Source: JAGVSZ01 sp035456405 (GTDB lineage Bacteria; Pseudomonadota; Gammaproteobacteria; Burkholderiales; SG8-39). Taken from it: 64,000 nt of DNA. Where the stretch lies: positions 62,001 to 126,000 of the forward strand of contig DATIDG010000024.1 of NCBI GenBank assembly GCA_035456405.1, given 5' to 3'. Positions 16,828-25,360 of the stretch are shown here, one piece after another (within the stretch, counting starts at the first letter, position 1; every line of letters begins with the position of its first letter). The notes under the pieces were generated by a model. That model made no database searches. It was not told where the DNA came from and was given only the letters and a program-made list of their open reading frames with translations. The translations under genes and the position numbers were made by a program.

Positions 16828-17706
16828 TCAATCGTGGACCGCGCGCGCGGACCAGCGGCCGCGCGCGCCCTGCCCTTGCACCTCGCCCGACATCACGCCG
16901 CCCGCCACCCGGCCGGTGAACTCGAGCAGCCGCCCGCGGTGCAGGAGCACGAAGCGGATCTCGTCGGCGCGCACCTTGAGGACGCGCACCTCGCTCGACC
17001 GGCCGTCGAGCAGGACCGTCGCTTCGAGCTGCTCGGGCGTCTGCTCGATCGCGAGCGGCGTCGGGTCGTAGGCGAACGGCGCCCCGATCTCCAGGAGCCA
17101 CCGCCCGCCGATCCGGGAGGGCACGAGGTAGTAGAAGAGCTTCGTCTCGGTCGTGCCGCGGATGGCGAGCTTCTCCTCGACGTCGAAGATGAGCGTCTTG
17201 TCGGCCCGCCAGGGATCGAGCGGGTAGTCGTGGGAGACGATGCGCGCGCCGGCCGGCAGCTCGGCGCGCAGCTTCGGCACGAGCCGGTCGAAGAGCCGCG
17301 GCAGCAGGTACATCATCACGACGGTGGCGCCGCGCACGTCTGCTTCGAGCACGTCGCCCTCGACGAACTTCACGCGGTCCGCGACCCCGCGCCGCTCGGC
17401 GAGCGCGCGCGAGTAGACGACGAGGTCGCCTTGACGCTCGACCCCGACGCCACGTGCGCCGTACCGCTCCGCCGCGGCGATCACCAGCCGGCCGTCGCCC
17501 GAGCCTAAGTCGTACACCGTGTCGTTCGCACCGATGTCGCCCAGCTTCAGCATCTCGTCAAGGACTGCCCAGGGCGTCGGGACGTACGGCCCGCCGTCGG
17601 CGCTCGGCGGTGGCTCCCACGACTGCGCCAACGCGCCCGCCGCGAAGGGAAGCGTGCCGAGCGCGGCGAGCGCGCGTCGCCGGTCGAACGGTCGAGGCGA
17701 GCGCAT
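16828..17706 (-). CDS. SAM-dependent methyltransferase-fold protein with export signal
   Basis: A 292-aa protein. The N terminus (SPRPFDRRRALAALG, then a hydrophobic run ending GALAQ) looks like a Tat/Sec signal. The rest holds a Rossmann methyltransferase domain: VYDLGSGDGRLVIAAAERYG is motif I, GVGVE motif II, and VMMYLLP follows motif IV. It resembles the Dot1/'methyltransferase domain' proteins often found as exported proteins in proteobacteria. The start at 17706 was chosen for the twin-Arg-like leader; upstream in-frame codons are less likely. It is 8 bp downstream of the SDR at 17715. Confidence 0.8.
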   Translation of the reverse strand: MRSPRPFDRRRALAALGTLPFAAGALAQSWEPPPSADGGPYVPTPWAVLDEMLKLGDIGANDTVYDLGSGDGRLVIAAAERYGARGVGVERQGDLVVYSRALAERRGVADRVKFVEGDVLEADVRGATVVMMYLLPRLFDRLVPKLRAELPAGARIVSHDYPLDPWRADKTLIFDVEEKLAIRGTTETKLFYYLVPSRIGGRWLLEIGAPFAYDPTPLAIEQTPEQLEATVLLDGRSSEVRVLKVRADEIRFVLLHRGRLLEFTGRVAGGVMSGEVQGQGARGRWSARAVHD

Positions 17707-17714
17707 CGCCGCGC

Positions 17715-18452
17715 TCAACCGGCGCTCGAGTAGCCGCCGTCGACGAGCATGACCGTGCCGGTCATGTAGCGGGCGGCGTCCGAACACAGGAAGAGGATCG
17801 GATCGGCGATCTCGGCGGTCTCCGCCCAGCGGCCGAGCGGGATGCGCGAGTTGATCTGCGCGTTGCGCTCCGGGTTCTCGCGCGCGCCGCGCGAGAGCTC
17901 GGTATTGACCCAACCCGGTGCGACCGCGTTTACGCGGATGCCGTCGGCGGCGTACGCGCAGGCGAGCGACATGGTGAGGTTGCGCACCGCTCCCTTCGAT
18001 GCCGAGTACGCCGGCTGGACCGGCCCGCCGAAGAACGCCATGATCGACGCGACGAACACCACTGCGCCCTTGCGACGCGCGAGCAGGGGCCGCGCGGCGG
18101 TGGCGACGCGCATGCCGCCGTTCAGGTTGACGTCGATCACCTGGTCGAAGACCTCCGGCTGGTGCTCCGCGCCGCGCCGGATGGTTCCCGCGCTATTTAC
18201 CACGTAGTCGAGCGATGCGAGGCCGCCGAGGACGGCGTTCACGGCGCCGAGGTCGGTGACGTCGAGCTTGCGGACGTCGATGCCCGCGAAGTCGGGATTC
18301 GCGCGCGCCGCGGCGAGCTCCTGGTCGGTCAGGCCGCAAGCGATCACGCTTGCGCCGGCGCGCTTGAAGGCGAGGCACGTCGCCGCGCCGATGCCCGACA
18401 CGCCGCCGGTGACGAGGGCGGTCCTGCCGGTGAAATCGAACCTGTAATTCAT
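17715..18452 (-). CDS. short-chain dehydrogenase/reductase (SDR)
   Basis: A 245-aa classical SDR. Motifs are TGGVSGIGAATC (nucleotide binding), NSAG (NNAG variant), YSASKGA (catalytic Tyr-Lys) and VDGGYSSAG at the C terminus. It oxidises or reduces an alcohol/ketone with NAD(P). First gene of the minus-strand SDR - methyltransferase - lactonase run; divergent from the SDR at 18556 (about 100 bp). Confidence 0.9.
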   Translation of the reverse strand: MNYRFDFTGRTALVTGGVSGIGAATCLAFKRAGASVIACGLTDQELAAARANPDFAGIDVRKLDVTDLGAVNAVLGGLASLDYVVNSAGTIRRGAEHQPEVFDQVIDVNLNGGMRVATAARPLLARRKGAVVFVASIMAFFGGPVQPAYSASKGAVRNLTMSLACAYAADGIRVNAVAPGWVNTELSRGARENPERNAQINSRIPLGRWAETAEIADPILFLCSDAARYMTGTVMLVDGGYSSAG

Positions 18453-18555
18453 CGCGCTCTCCGCGTTTCGCGTAGGGCGGCTTATACCGGAACCGCCGCG
18501 GATTGTCGCGCGGCGGTACCATCCGCCGCTTCCAGAAGGAGCCAGGGGGAACGCC

Positions 18556-19317
18556 ATGATCGACCTCACCGGCAAGGTCGCGATCGTCACCGGCGGCAAC
18601 GGCGGGATCGGCCTCGGCATGGGCCGCGGGCTCGCCGCGGCTGGCGCGAGAGTCGTCGTCGCCGCCCGCAACCAGGACAAGTCGCGCGCCGCGGTGGCCG
18701 AGCTGGACGCGCGCGGCCCCGGCGGCGCGCTCGCGATCGCTGTGGACGTGACGGACGCCGCGTCGGTCGATGCCCTCGTGCGCGAGACGCTCGCGCGGTT
18801 CGGCCGGCTCGACGTCCTGGTGAACAACGCCGGAATCGCGATCCGCAAGCCCCCGCACGAGATCTCGCTCGGCGAGTGGCACCGGGTGATGGACGCGAGC
18901 CTGACGAGCACCTACCTCTGCTCGCACGCCGCGTACCCGGCGCTGAAGGCGGGGGGCGGCGGCAAGATTATCAACATCGGCTCGATGATGTCGATCTTCG
19001 GCGCCGCGTTCGCGCCGGCGTACGCCGCGGCCAAGGGCGGGGTAGTGCAGTTCACCAAGGTCTGCGCCACGGCCTGGGCGCGCGACAACATCCAGGTGAA
19101 CGCCCTCCTGCCGGGCTTCATCGACACCGAGCTGACCGTGACGGCCCGCGCGCAGGTCGAGGGGTTGAACGAGCGGGTGCTCGCGCGGACGCCCGCGGGG
19201 CGCTGGGGCCGGCCCGAAGACTTCGCGGGCATCGCCGCGTTCCTCGCGAGCAGCGCATCCGATTTCATCACCGGCGCGGCGATCCCGGTCGACGGCGGCT
19301 ACTCGGTCCAGGCGTGA
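18556..19317 (+). CDS. short-chain dehydrogenase/reductase (SDR), glucose/gluconate dehydrogenase-like
   Basis: A 253-aa classical SDR with TGGNGGIGLGMGRGLA, NNAGIA, YAAAKGG and VDGGYSVQA. Catalytic Ser-Tyr-Lys are in place. RBS AAGGAGCC. Its stop overlaps the GTG start of the EamA transporter (GTGA at 19314-19317), so oxidoreductase and transporter are co-translated. Substrate not identifiable. Confidence 0.9.
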   Translation: MIDLTGKVAIVTGGNGGIGLGMGRGLAAAGARVVVAARNQDKSRAAVAELDARGPGGALAIAVDVTDAASVDALVRETLARFGRLDVLVNNAGIAIRKPPHEISLGEWHRVMDASLTSTYLCSHAAYPALKAGGGGKIINIGSMMSIFGAAFAPAYAAAKGGVVQFTKVCATAWARDNIQVNALLPGFIDTELTVTARAQVEGLNERVLARTPAGRWGRPEDFAGIAAFLASSASDFITGAAIPVDGGYSVQA

Positions 19318-20234
19318 GCTCGCCCGCCGACTGGCTCTGGATCCCGGTCACGGTCTGGGCGGCGTTCGCCCAGACGCTGCGCAACGCCGCGCAGCGCAGC
19401 CTCACCGACACCCTGGGCACGCTCGGTGCGACGCTCGTGCGATTCCTGTACGGGCTGCCGTTCGCGGCGCTCTGGCTGTGGATCGTGCGGCGGTTCGGCG
19501 GCTTCGCGCTGCCCGCGCCGAACGTGCGGTTCGCGGTCTGGGTCCTCGTGGGCGCGGTTGCGCAGATGATCGCCACCGCGCTGCTGCTGCGCGTGATGGC
19601 GGAGCGCAACTTCGCGCTCGGCGTGGCCTACTCCAAGACCGAGATCATCCAAGTCGCGCTGTTCGGGCTTCTGTTCCTCGGCGACCCGGTGACCGCGGTC
19701 GCCGCGGCGGCCATCGCGTGCGGCACGCTCGGCGTGCTGCTGATCGCGCCGGCCGACAGGGAGCGGCCGCTCCGCGCGCTCGTCGCGGGCTGGACCTCGC
19801 GCTCGGCGCTGATCGGCCTCGGCTCGGGTGCGTCGTTCGCGCTGTCGGCAGTGGGATATCGCGGCGCCGCGCTCGCGCTCGAGGACACCTCCTTCCTGAT
19901 GGCCGCCGCGTTCACGCTGCTGGTGGCGCAGGTCGTCCAGACGATCCTCCTGGGCGGCTGGCTCCTCGCGCGCGACCGGGCGGTCGTCGTGCGCGTGTTC
20001 CGCGCCTGGCGGGCGTCGCTCTTCGCGGGATTCATGGGTGCGGCAGCCTCCGCCGGCTGGTTCACCGCCATGGCGATCGAGCCCGTCGCGCACGTGCGCA
20101 CGCTCGGGCTCGTCGAACTCGTGTTCAGCACGATCGTGTCGCGGCGCTTCTTCCGCGAGCGGATGACCCGGCGCGAGCTCGCCGGCATGGCACTGCTCGT
20201 GGCGGGCGTCGTGATCGTCACGCTGCGGCGCTGA
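19314..20234 (+). CDS. EamA/DMT superfamily transporter
   Basis: A 306-aa membrane protein with ten hydrophobic segments in two five-helix halves, the EamA layout. The N-terminal half ends with GVLLIAP and the C-terminal half has the conserved 'LVELVFSTIVSRRFFRE' segment followed by 'GMALLVAGVVIV'. Members export amino acids, metabolites or drugs. GTG start overlapping the SDR stop. A strong inverted repeat follows at 20245-20271. Confidence 0.88.
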   Translation: MSSPADWLWIPVTVWAAFAQTLRNAAQRSLTDTLGTLGATLVRFLYGLPFAALWLWIVRRFGGFALPAPNVRFAVWVLVGAVAQMIATALLLRVMAERNFALGVAYSKTEIIQVALFGLLFLGDPVTAVAAAAIACGTLGVLLIAPADRERPLRALVAGWTSRSALIGLGSGASFALSAVGYRGAALALEDTSFLMAAAFTLLVAQVVQTILLGGWLLARDRAVVVRVFRAWRASLFAGFMGAAASAGWFTAMAIEPVAHVRTLGLVELVFSTIVSRRFFRERMTRRELAGMALLVAGVVIVTLRR

Positions 20235-20244
20235 CAGCTTTGAT

Positions 20245-20271
20245 GCAGAACACCTCGACCAGGTGTTCTGC
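20245..20271. terminator. 11-bp perfect inverted repeat after the EamA gene
   Basis: GCAGAACACCT and its exact reverse complement are separated by CGACC. The stem is perfect and only 11 bp past the transporter stop, which fits a transcript-end hairpin. It lacks a following T-run (GTCTGACTTG), so it may instead need Rho or be a repressor site for the SDR at 20434. Confidence 0.5.
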
Positions 20272-20433
20272 GTCTGACTTGCGTGCGCACGAACAGGGTC
20301 GCGACACGCACCCCAGCCAGATTGCCCCGTGGCGCCGATCTTGCGCTCCAATGGGCGCGCGCGCCTCTCATCATCCTGCTGGAACGGGTTACCATCCTCG
20401 CCCTCGCATCGGCCAGGAGAAGGAGACCACGCA

Positions 20434-21186
20434 ATGAGCACGAAGATCGCCATCGTCACCGGTGCAGGCAGCGGGATCGGGAGGGCTTCCGCGATCGCCC
20501 TGCTGAAGGCAGGCTACGCAGTGGGGCTCGCCGGACGGCGCGCCGACGCGCTCCAGGAAACGATCAAGCAGGCCGGCGCCGACGGCGCCCGCGCGCTCGC
20601 GGTGCCGACCGACGTGACGAGCCCGGACTCGGTGCGCGCGCTGTTCGGGAAGGTAAAGGAGAAGTGGGGCCGTCTCGACCTCCTCTTCAACAACGCCGGG
20701 CAGAACGCGCCCGGGATCCCGCTCGAGGACCTCGGCTTCGAGCAGTGGAAGGCGGTCGTGGACGTGAACCTCACCGGGATGTTCCTCTGCATCCAGGAGG
20801 CCTTCCGGATCATGAAGGCGCAGGACCCTCGCGGCGGGCGAATCATCAACAACGGCTCGATCTCCGCCCACGCGCCGCGGCCGAACTCGACGCCCTACAC
20901 CGCGACCAAGCACGCGGTCACCGGCCTCACCAAGTGCGCGTCGCTCGACGGCCGCAAGTACGACATCGCGTGCGGCCAGATCGACATCGGCAACGCGCTC
21001 ACCGAGATGGCGGCGCGCATGGCGAAGGGCGTGCCGCAGGCGAACGGCGAGATCGCGATCGAGGCGGTGATGGACGTCCAGCACGTCGCCAACGCGATCG
21101 TCCACATGGCGAGCCTGCCGCCGGAGGCGAACGTCCAGTTCATGACCGTCATGGCGACGAAGATGCCGTTCGTCGGCCGCGGATGA
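20434..21186 (+). CDS. short-chain dehydrogenase/reductase (SDR)
   Basis: A 250-aa SDR: TGAGSGIGRASAIALL, NNAGQN, the catalytic Ser region NGSISAH and YTATKHA (Tyr-Lys). The C terminus departs from the usual VDGG ending (FMTVMATKMPFVGRG), a feature of a subgroup often annotated as acetoin/3-oxoacyl reductase-like. RBS AGGAGAAGGAG. Stop overlaps the amidase start (ATGA, 21183-21186). Confidence 0.88.
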   Translation: MSTKIAIVTGAGSGIGRASAIALLKAGYAVGLAGRRADALQETIKQAGADGARALAVPTDVTSPDSVRALFGKVKEKWGRLDLLFNNAGQNAPGIPLEDLGFEQWKAVVDVNLTGMFLCIQEAFRIMKAQDPRGGRIINNGSISAHAPRPNSTPYTATKHAVTGLTKCASLDGRKYDIACGQIDIGNALTEMAARMAKGVPQANGEIAIEAVMDVQHVANAIVHMASLPPEANVQFMTVMATKMPFVGRG

Positions 21187-22697
21187 GCGTCGCGCGCGCG
21201 CGCCGGCTGCTTGCCCGCGGGATCGCCGCGACGCTGGCGGGCGCCGGATGCGTGCACGCCTTTGCCCAGGACCCGACTGCCCTTACCGCGACCGAGGCGG
21301 CGAAGAAGATCCGCAAGGGCGAGATCACCAGCGAACAGCTCACCCGCGCGCTGCTCGAGCAGGCGAAGGCGGGCAAGTCGCTGAACGCGTTCATCACCCT
21401 GGACGAGGAGGGTGCGCTGAAGGCGGCGCGGGCCGCCGACGCCGCCGCCAGGGCGCGGAAGTGGAAGGGCCCGCTGCACGGCGTGCCGGTGGTGATCAAG
21501 GACAACATCCACGTCGCCGGACTGCCCAACACCGCCGGCACGCCCGCGCTGAAGGGCTTCGTGCCGAAGGCCGACGCGCCGGTGGCGAGGAAGCTCGTCG
21601 ACGCCGGCGCCGTAGTGCTCGGCAAGACCAACATGCACGAGCTCGCGTTCGGGATCACCAGCAACAACGCCGCGTTCGGCGCGGTCGCCAACCCCTACGA
21701 CCCGAAGCGCATCGCCGGCGGTTCGTCGGGCGGCACCGGCGCCGCGATCGCCGCGCGCATGGCGCCGGCGGGGCTCGGCACCGACACCGGCGGATCTGTG
21801 CGCATTCCGGCCGCGCTGAACGGCATCGCCGGCCTGCGGCCGACGCTCGGTCGCTATCCGCAGGCCGGCATCACGCCCATCGCGCACACGCGCGACACGG
21901 CCGGCCCGATGGCGCGATCGGTCGCTGACCTTGTGGCACTCGACACGGCCGTCACCGGGACGAAGCAAACAGTGGTGCCGGCCGCGCTCAAGGGACTGCG
22001 GCTCGGCGTGCCGAACGCGCTCAACGCGGGCGTCGACGCCGAGACGGCCCGAGTGGTCGGCGCCGCGCTCGCCAAGCTCAAGGGTGCGGGGGCCGTGCTC
22101 GTCGTGGCCGAGGTGCCGGACCTGATGGCGCTCAACGCGAAGGTGAGCTTCCCGGTGGCGCTCTACGAGGTCACGATCGATCTGCCCGCCTACGCACAGA
22201 AGTACGGCATCGGGCTCGACTTCGTCGGGTTCGCCGAGAAGGTCGCGAGCGGCGACGTGAAAGGGCTCTTCGCTTCGCTCGCGAAGGGCGAGCCGCCGAC
22301 GGTGCCGAAGAGCGCGTACGACGAGGCGATCAAGGTCCACCGCCCGGCGCTGCAGAGGGCCTACGCGGCCTACTTCGCGCGGCACATGGTCGCGGCGATC
22401 GTGTTCCCGACCACGCCGCTCGCCGCGGCACCGATCGGCGACGACCAGGAGACCGAGCTCGACGGCAAGAAGGTGCCAACCTTCGGGACCTTCATCCGCA
22501 ACACCGACCCGGGCTCCAATGCGGGGATTCCCGGCCTGTCCGTACCGGCGGGACTGACAAAGGCCGGCCTGCCGGTCGGCCTCGAGCTCGACGGGCCGGT
22601 AGGTAGCGACCGCAGACTCCTCGCGATCGGGCTCGCGCTGGAGAAGGTGCTCGGCCCGCTCCCTGCGCCCAAAGTAGGGCGAGCCCATCGCAGTTGA
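21183..22697 (+). CDS. amidase signature enzyme with export signal
   Basis: A 504-aa amidase-signature hydrolase. The Ser-cisSer-Lys triad is K106 (VVIKDN), S181/S182 (AGGSSGGTGAA) and S205 (TDTGGSVRIPA). The first 30 residues form a signal peptide ending HAFAQ, so the enzyme is probably periplasmic. Family members hydrolyse amides, including those of amino acids, aryl compounds and indole acetamide. ATG overlaps the SDR stop. It closes this plus-strand run; 200 bp without recognisable features follow. Confidence 0.9.
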   Translation: MSVARARRLLARGIAATLAGAGCVHAFAQDPTALTATEAAKKIRKGEITSEQLTRALLEQAKAGKSLNAFITLDEEGALKAARAADAAARARKWKGPLHGVPVVIKDNIHVAGLPNTAGTPALKGFVPKADAPVARKLVDAGAVVLGKTNMHELAFGITSNNAAFGAVANPYDPKRIAGGSSGGTGAAIAARMAPAGLGTDTGGSVRIPAALNGIAGLRPTLGRYPQAGITPIAHTRDTAGPMARSVADLVALDTAVTGTKQTVVPAALKGLRLGVPNALNAGVDAETARVVGAALAKLKGAGAVLVVAEVPDLMALNAKVSFPVALYEVTIDLPAYAQKYGIGLDFVGFAEKVASGDVKGLFASLAKGEPPTVPKSAYDEAIKVHRPALQRAYAAYFARHMVAAIVFPTTPLAAAPIGDDQETELDGKKVPTFGTFIRNTDPGSNAGIPGLSVPAGLTKAGLPVGLELDGPVGSDRRLLAIGLALEKVLGPLPAPKVGRAHRS

Positions 22698-22898
22698 ACC
22701 CGGTGATGCGCCCGGAGTGGGCGCGAACGTTGCGGTCCGGCCGCGCTTAGCGTGGATCGGACCTTTGCGGCCTGCGCGTTGACGGGGCGCTGATCAAGTG
22801 CCTGAAGAAGACGTCTTGCGCTCGTCCGTGGCGCGCAGGCGCCCCTGCCCCGCGCGCCACGCGCTGTCGTAGCTTCGAGGCCTTCCTGCCCCCGCGGA
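22698..22898. other. intergenic region with no recognised feature
   Basis: Between the convergent amidase and RMF-like genes. I see no gene, repeat or T-rich terminator. Reading frames here are only short fragments without family-like patterns. Confidence 0.5.
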
Positions 22899-23123
22899 TT
22901 ACGCGGCGCTCACCAGCCGCGGTTGTGGTCGCGGCGTGGACAGTACGCCGCGCGCCAACGCCGAGCTGAGGCCGCGAAGCGCATTCGCCGCGAAGAAGCC
23001 GTGCGTCCACTGCACGGCGAGCCGCGGATGAATGCGCGCGTACGGGTTGTCCTGAAGGGAAAAATCGGCTTTCGCCATTCGGCGGCCCAGATCGAAGGCC
23101 TGGCGTTCCTGCTCGGAGAACAT
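22899..23123 (-). CDS. small basic protein, weakly RMF/CrpP-like
   Basis: A 74-aa protein. Its first half reads QERQAFDLGRRMAKADFS..., then DNPYARIHP and QWTHGFFAAN. The spacing of a Gly-rich helix, an 'NPY/CPY' turn and a 'W..GF/GW' helix resembles ribosome modulation factor and CrpP-like small proteins, but similarity is weak. The start at 23123 is preferred over a longer in-frame start at 23210 because of the family-like beginning MFSEQER and AGGAT 9 bp upstream. If RMF-like it would bind ribosomes in stationary phase; this is inference. Confidence 0.5.
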   Translation of the reverse strand: MFSEQERQAFDLGRRMAKADFSLQDNPYARIHPRLAVQWTHGFFAANALRGLSSALARGVLSTPRPQPRLVSAA

Positions 23124-23141
23124 CGTTCTTATCCTCACTTT

Positions 23142-23162
23142 GTGCATGCACTTGTCATGCAC
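23142..23162. promoter_or_regulatory. CATGCAC direct repeats upstream of the small RMF-like gene
   Basis: CATGCAC occurs at 23145-23151 and 23156-23162, exactly 11 bp apart, about one helical turn. The first copy lies within a palindrome, GTGCATGCAC (23142-23151). They are 19-39 bp upstream of the start at 23123. Such spacing is typical of protein-binding sites, but the regulator is unknown. Confidence 0.3.
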
Positions 23163-23375
23163 CTGCGAGCTTAGGCGTGCCGCTGCGGCAAGATCGTGAA
23201 CGATTGTCAAAGATGCACAGCTTGTCCGCCAATGGCGAAGTCATGACGGTGCAGCGTTGGTGCGCGTTGCGTCGCGTTGAAACGCGCCGCACTTGAGACT
23301 CCCGTCGAGAAAATTCGCGAAGTCGATTGTTTCGGCGCAGAACATCGACGCGTCGCGCGCCCGCGACGATGTCCT

Positions 23376-23724
23376 TCACGCCCTGCTGCGGTGCGCGTCG
23401 AGCTTGAGCAGCCGGACCGCGTTCTCTTTCGTGATCAGGGGGCGGACGTCGGGCTTGATGTCGAGCTTGGCGAAGTCGGCGATCCAGCGGTCGGGAGCGA
23501 GCAGCGGGTAGTCGGTGCCGAACAGCACCTTGTGCTTAAAGCAGCGTGTTCGCGTATTGCACGAGCTGCGGCGGGAAATACTTCGGCGACCAGCCTGAGA
23601 GATCGATGTAGACCTGCGGCTTGTGAGTCGCGATCGACAGCGCCTCGTCCTGCCACGGCACCGACGGGTGCGCCATGACGATCGGCTTGGCCGGAAAATC
23701 GACAGCGACGTCGTCCAGGTACAT
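23376..23724 (-). pseudogene. 5'-truncated, frameshifted amidohydrolase remnant
   Basis: Read on the minus strand, this is the C-terminal third of an amidohydrolase_2 protein. MYLDDVAVDFP, PIVMAHPSVPWQDEA and YIDLSGWSPKYFPP come first, up to ANTLL at a TAA (23536-23538). An extra T there breaks the frame. One frame over, the family sequence resumes as KHKVLFGTDYPLLAPDRW, then KPDVRPLITKENAVRLL to a TGA at 23376. Metal-site residues H (AHP) and D (GTDYP) are on different sides of the frameshift. The N-terminal two thirds are missing; the LCCL gene occupies that place and overlaps by TGATG. Non-functional as read. Confidence 0.8.
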
Positions 23725-24110
23725 CAGACGCGGCTCAGCCGGTACGCCGTCCCGAACGGCCCGAAGTCGTGGCTCGTGACGCCGTTGCGCGTCGAGCCCT
23801 GGTAGGCCTTGAGCGGCTGCTCCGCGGTGACGCGCAGGATTGCCGTCGCGCCGGGCTTTACCAGCCCGGCGTGCACGGCCGCGACCGCGAGCGCGGAGTC
23901 GCCGGTGTAGACGTCCGTTCCCCAGAGCGGGCCGTTCGTGTCGCCGGTCACGCGGAAGTAGTAGACCGCGTCGACGCGGTCGCAGAGGTCGACCATCGTC
24001 TGCGGCGCATCCGAGGCGAGGAAGCCCTGGTCCAGCAGCTTGCGCATCTGCCGCGGGGACAGCTTCCCGCTCCGGTCAAAGTAGGCAACCAACTCCTGCA
24101 TCACTCTCAT
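23724..24110 (-). CDS. LCCL-domain protein
   Basis: A 128-aa protein without signal peptide. The first 45 residues are a short helical region (FDRSGKLSPRQMRKLLDQGF). Residues 50-128 match an LCCL-like domain: VTGDTNGPLWGTDVYTGD, then AAVHAGLVKPGATAILRV, then YQGSTRNGVTS and FGPFGTAYRL. The pattern of 'G-x-VWGTdvYT-DSs-A-AAVHAG-l' is diagnostic. LCCL domains are known mainly from eukaryotic extracellular proteins and some bacterial proteins. The start at 24110 has GAGGA 9 bp upstream, 11 bp after the VWA gene stop, so it is in the MoxR-VWA operon. Confidence 0.82.
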   Translation of the reverse strand: MRVMQELVAYFDRSGKLSPRQMRKLLDQGFLASDAPQTMVDLCDRVDAVYYFRVTGDTNGPLWGTDVYTGDSALAVAAVHAGLVKPGATAILRVTAEQPLKAYQGSTRNGVTSHDFGPFGTAYRLSRV

Positions 24111-24121
24111 TCCGGCATTCC

Positions 24122-25360
24122 TCAGTGTGCGTCCATCGCGACGACGCGGCCGTACGGCGGGTTGAAGCGCGCCGCATCGCGCGCCGGCAGCACCCACAGC
24201 ACGTTGTACGGCATCGGCTCGGGCGGATAGGCGATATCGCCGTCGGTGATGACCACGGCGGCGCGCACCGCCGAGTCGTCGGCGAGCCGCCGCATCGCGG
24301 GCGAAAGATCGCTCCCGCCGTAGCCGGCGATCTCGCGCTCGGCGAGCTCGGGCGGCGCAAGCGTTTCGTCGGAGGTGACCGCCGCGTCGCACTGGAGCAG
24401 GCGCACCTGGTCGACCGCGACCGCGTCGCAAAACAAGGCGATCGCGCCGAGCGCGCGGGGGATCTCGGTGGCCATCGAGCCGCTCGTGTCGAGCACGACG
24501 TTCAGGATCCAGCCCTCGCGGCGCCGGCCGGGCAGCACGACGTCGACCTGCGGCGCGGTGCGGCGCGCGGCCCGGGCGAAAGTCCGTTCTCCGGGCGCCA
24601 CCGACTCGAGCCAGCGCTGCAGCGCGAGCTCCCACGGCGGCCGGTACACATCGCGCAGCGTTGATACGACCTGCCGCGTCGCGCCGGGATCGGTGCCGCG
24701 CAGCCCCCGGAGCCGGCCCATCGCGGCAGCGAGGCCCAGCGCCTTGGCTGCGAGCTCCTTCATCCGCTCGGCGTGCGCGTCCTGCGCGGAGGCGTCATCC
24801 GGGAACATCTCGCGCTCCATCTTCGCGCCCAGGACGTCGCCGGCACCGTCGTGCGCTTCGCCGCCGCCGAACATCCGCCGCATGGAGGTCGCTTCGCCCT
24901 CGAAGACGCGCGTCTTCGTCGCGCGCTCGTTGCGGCGCATCTCGAGCAGGATCTCCTCGGCCGACTTCTCGCGCGCGCCGGGCATGTCCAGCCCGTTGGC
25001 CGGGATGTGAGCGAACCCAAGCTCCGTCCGCAGGATGTCGTTGATGATGTAGTCGTGCGCGTAGTTGAACTGGAGGCGGTCCGACCCCTTCGCGCGGTCG
25101 TGCGTGCGCAGCGCGAGGTGCAGCAGCTCGTGCGCGAGGACGAAGACGAGCTCGTTCTCCCTCAGCCGGCGCACGAACTGCGGGTTCGCGACGAGCCGGC
25201 CCGAGGCGAACACGCCCATCGTGGGAATGCGGTGGTCGAGGGCGACGCGCGTCGCCGCGGCCAGGCCCGCAAGGTGCGGCAGCGCCACGGTGGTCATGCG
25301 CAGGCCGCGCGCGATCCGGTCGAGCGTTTCGCGCTCGCCTGCAACGCCAGCGGTGCTCAC
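24122..25360 (-). CDS. VWA-like / putative zinc metallopeptidase (DUF2201-type)
   Basis: A 412-aa cytoplasmic protein. The N-terminal part holds a zincin-like motif, AHELLHLALRTHDR (HExxH at 77-81), in a 'putative metallopeptidase' domain. The C-terminal part is a VWA-like domain with a MIDAS-type DTSGS near 291-295 and VVITDGDI further on. This two-part layout is that of DUF2201 proteins, which pair with MoxR ATPases. The GTG start overlaps the MoxR stop (GTGA), so the two are co-translated. The family's function is not established; MoxR-VWA pairs act as chaperones or metal-insertion machines in known cases. Confidence 0.85.
   Translation of the reverse strand: MSTAGVAGERETLDRIARGLRMTTVALPHLAGLAAATRVALDHRIPTMGVFASGRLVANPQFVRRLRENELVFVLAHELLHLALRTHDRAKGSDRLQFNYAHDYIINDILRTELGFAHIPANGLDMPGAREKSAEEILLEMRRNERATKTRVFEGEATSMRRMFGGGEAHDGAGDVLGAKMEREMFPDDASAQDAHAERMKELAAKALGLAAAMGRLRGLRGTDPGATRQVVSTLRDVYRPPWELALQRWLESVAPGERTFARAARRTAPQVDVVLPGRRREGWILNVVLDTSGSMATEIPRALGAIALFCDAVAVDQVRLLQCDAAVTSDETLAPPELAEREIAGYGGSDLSPAMRRLADDSAVRAAVVITDGDIAYPPEPMPYNVLWVLPARDAARFNPPYGRVVAMDAH

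Noticed and set aside
23155..23379. A 74-codon minus frame between the amidohydrolase remnant and the small RMF-like gene
   Set aside because: Arg-rich, no ribosome binding site and no family pattern.
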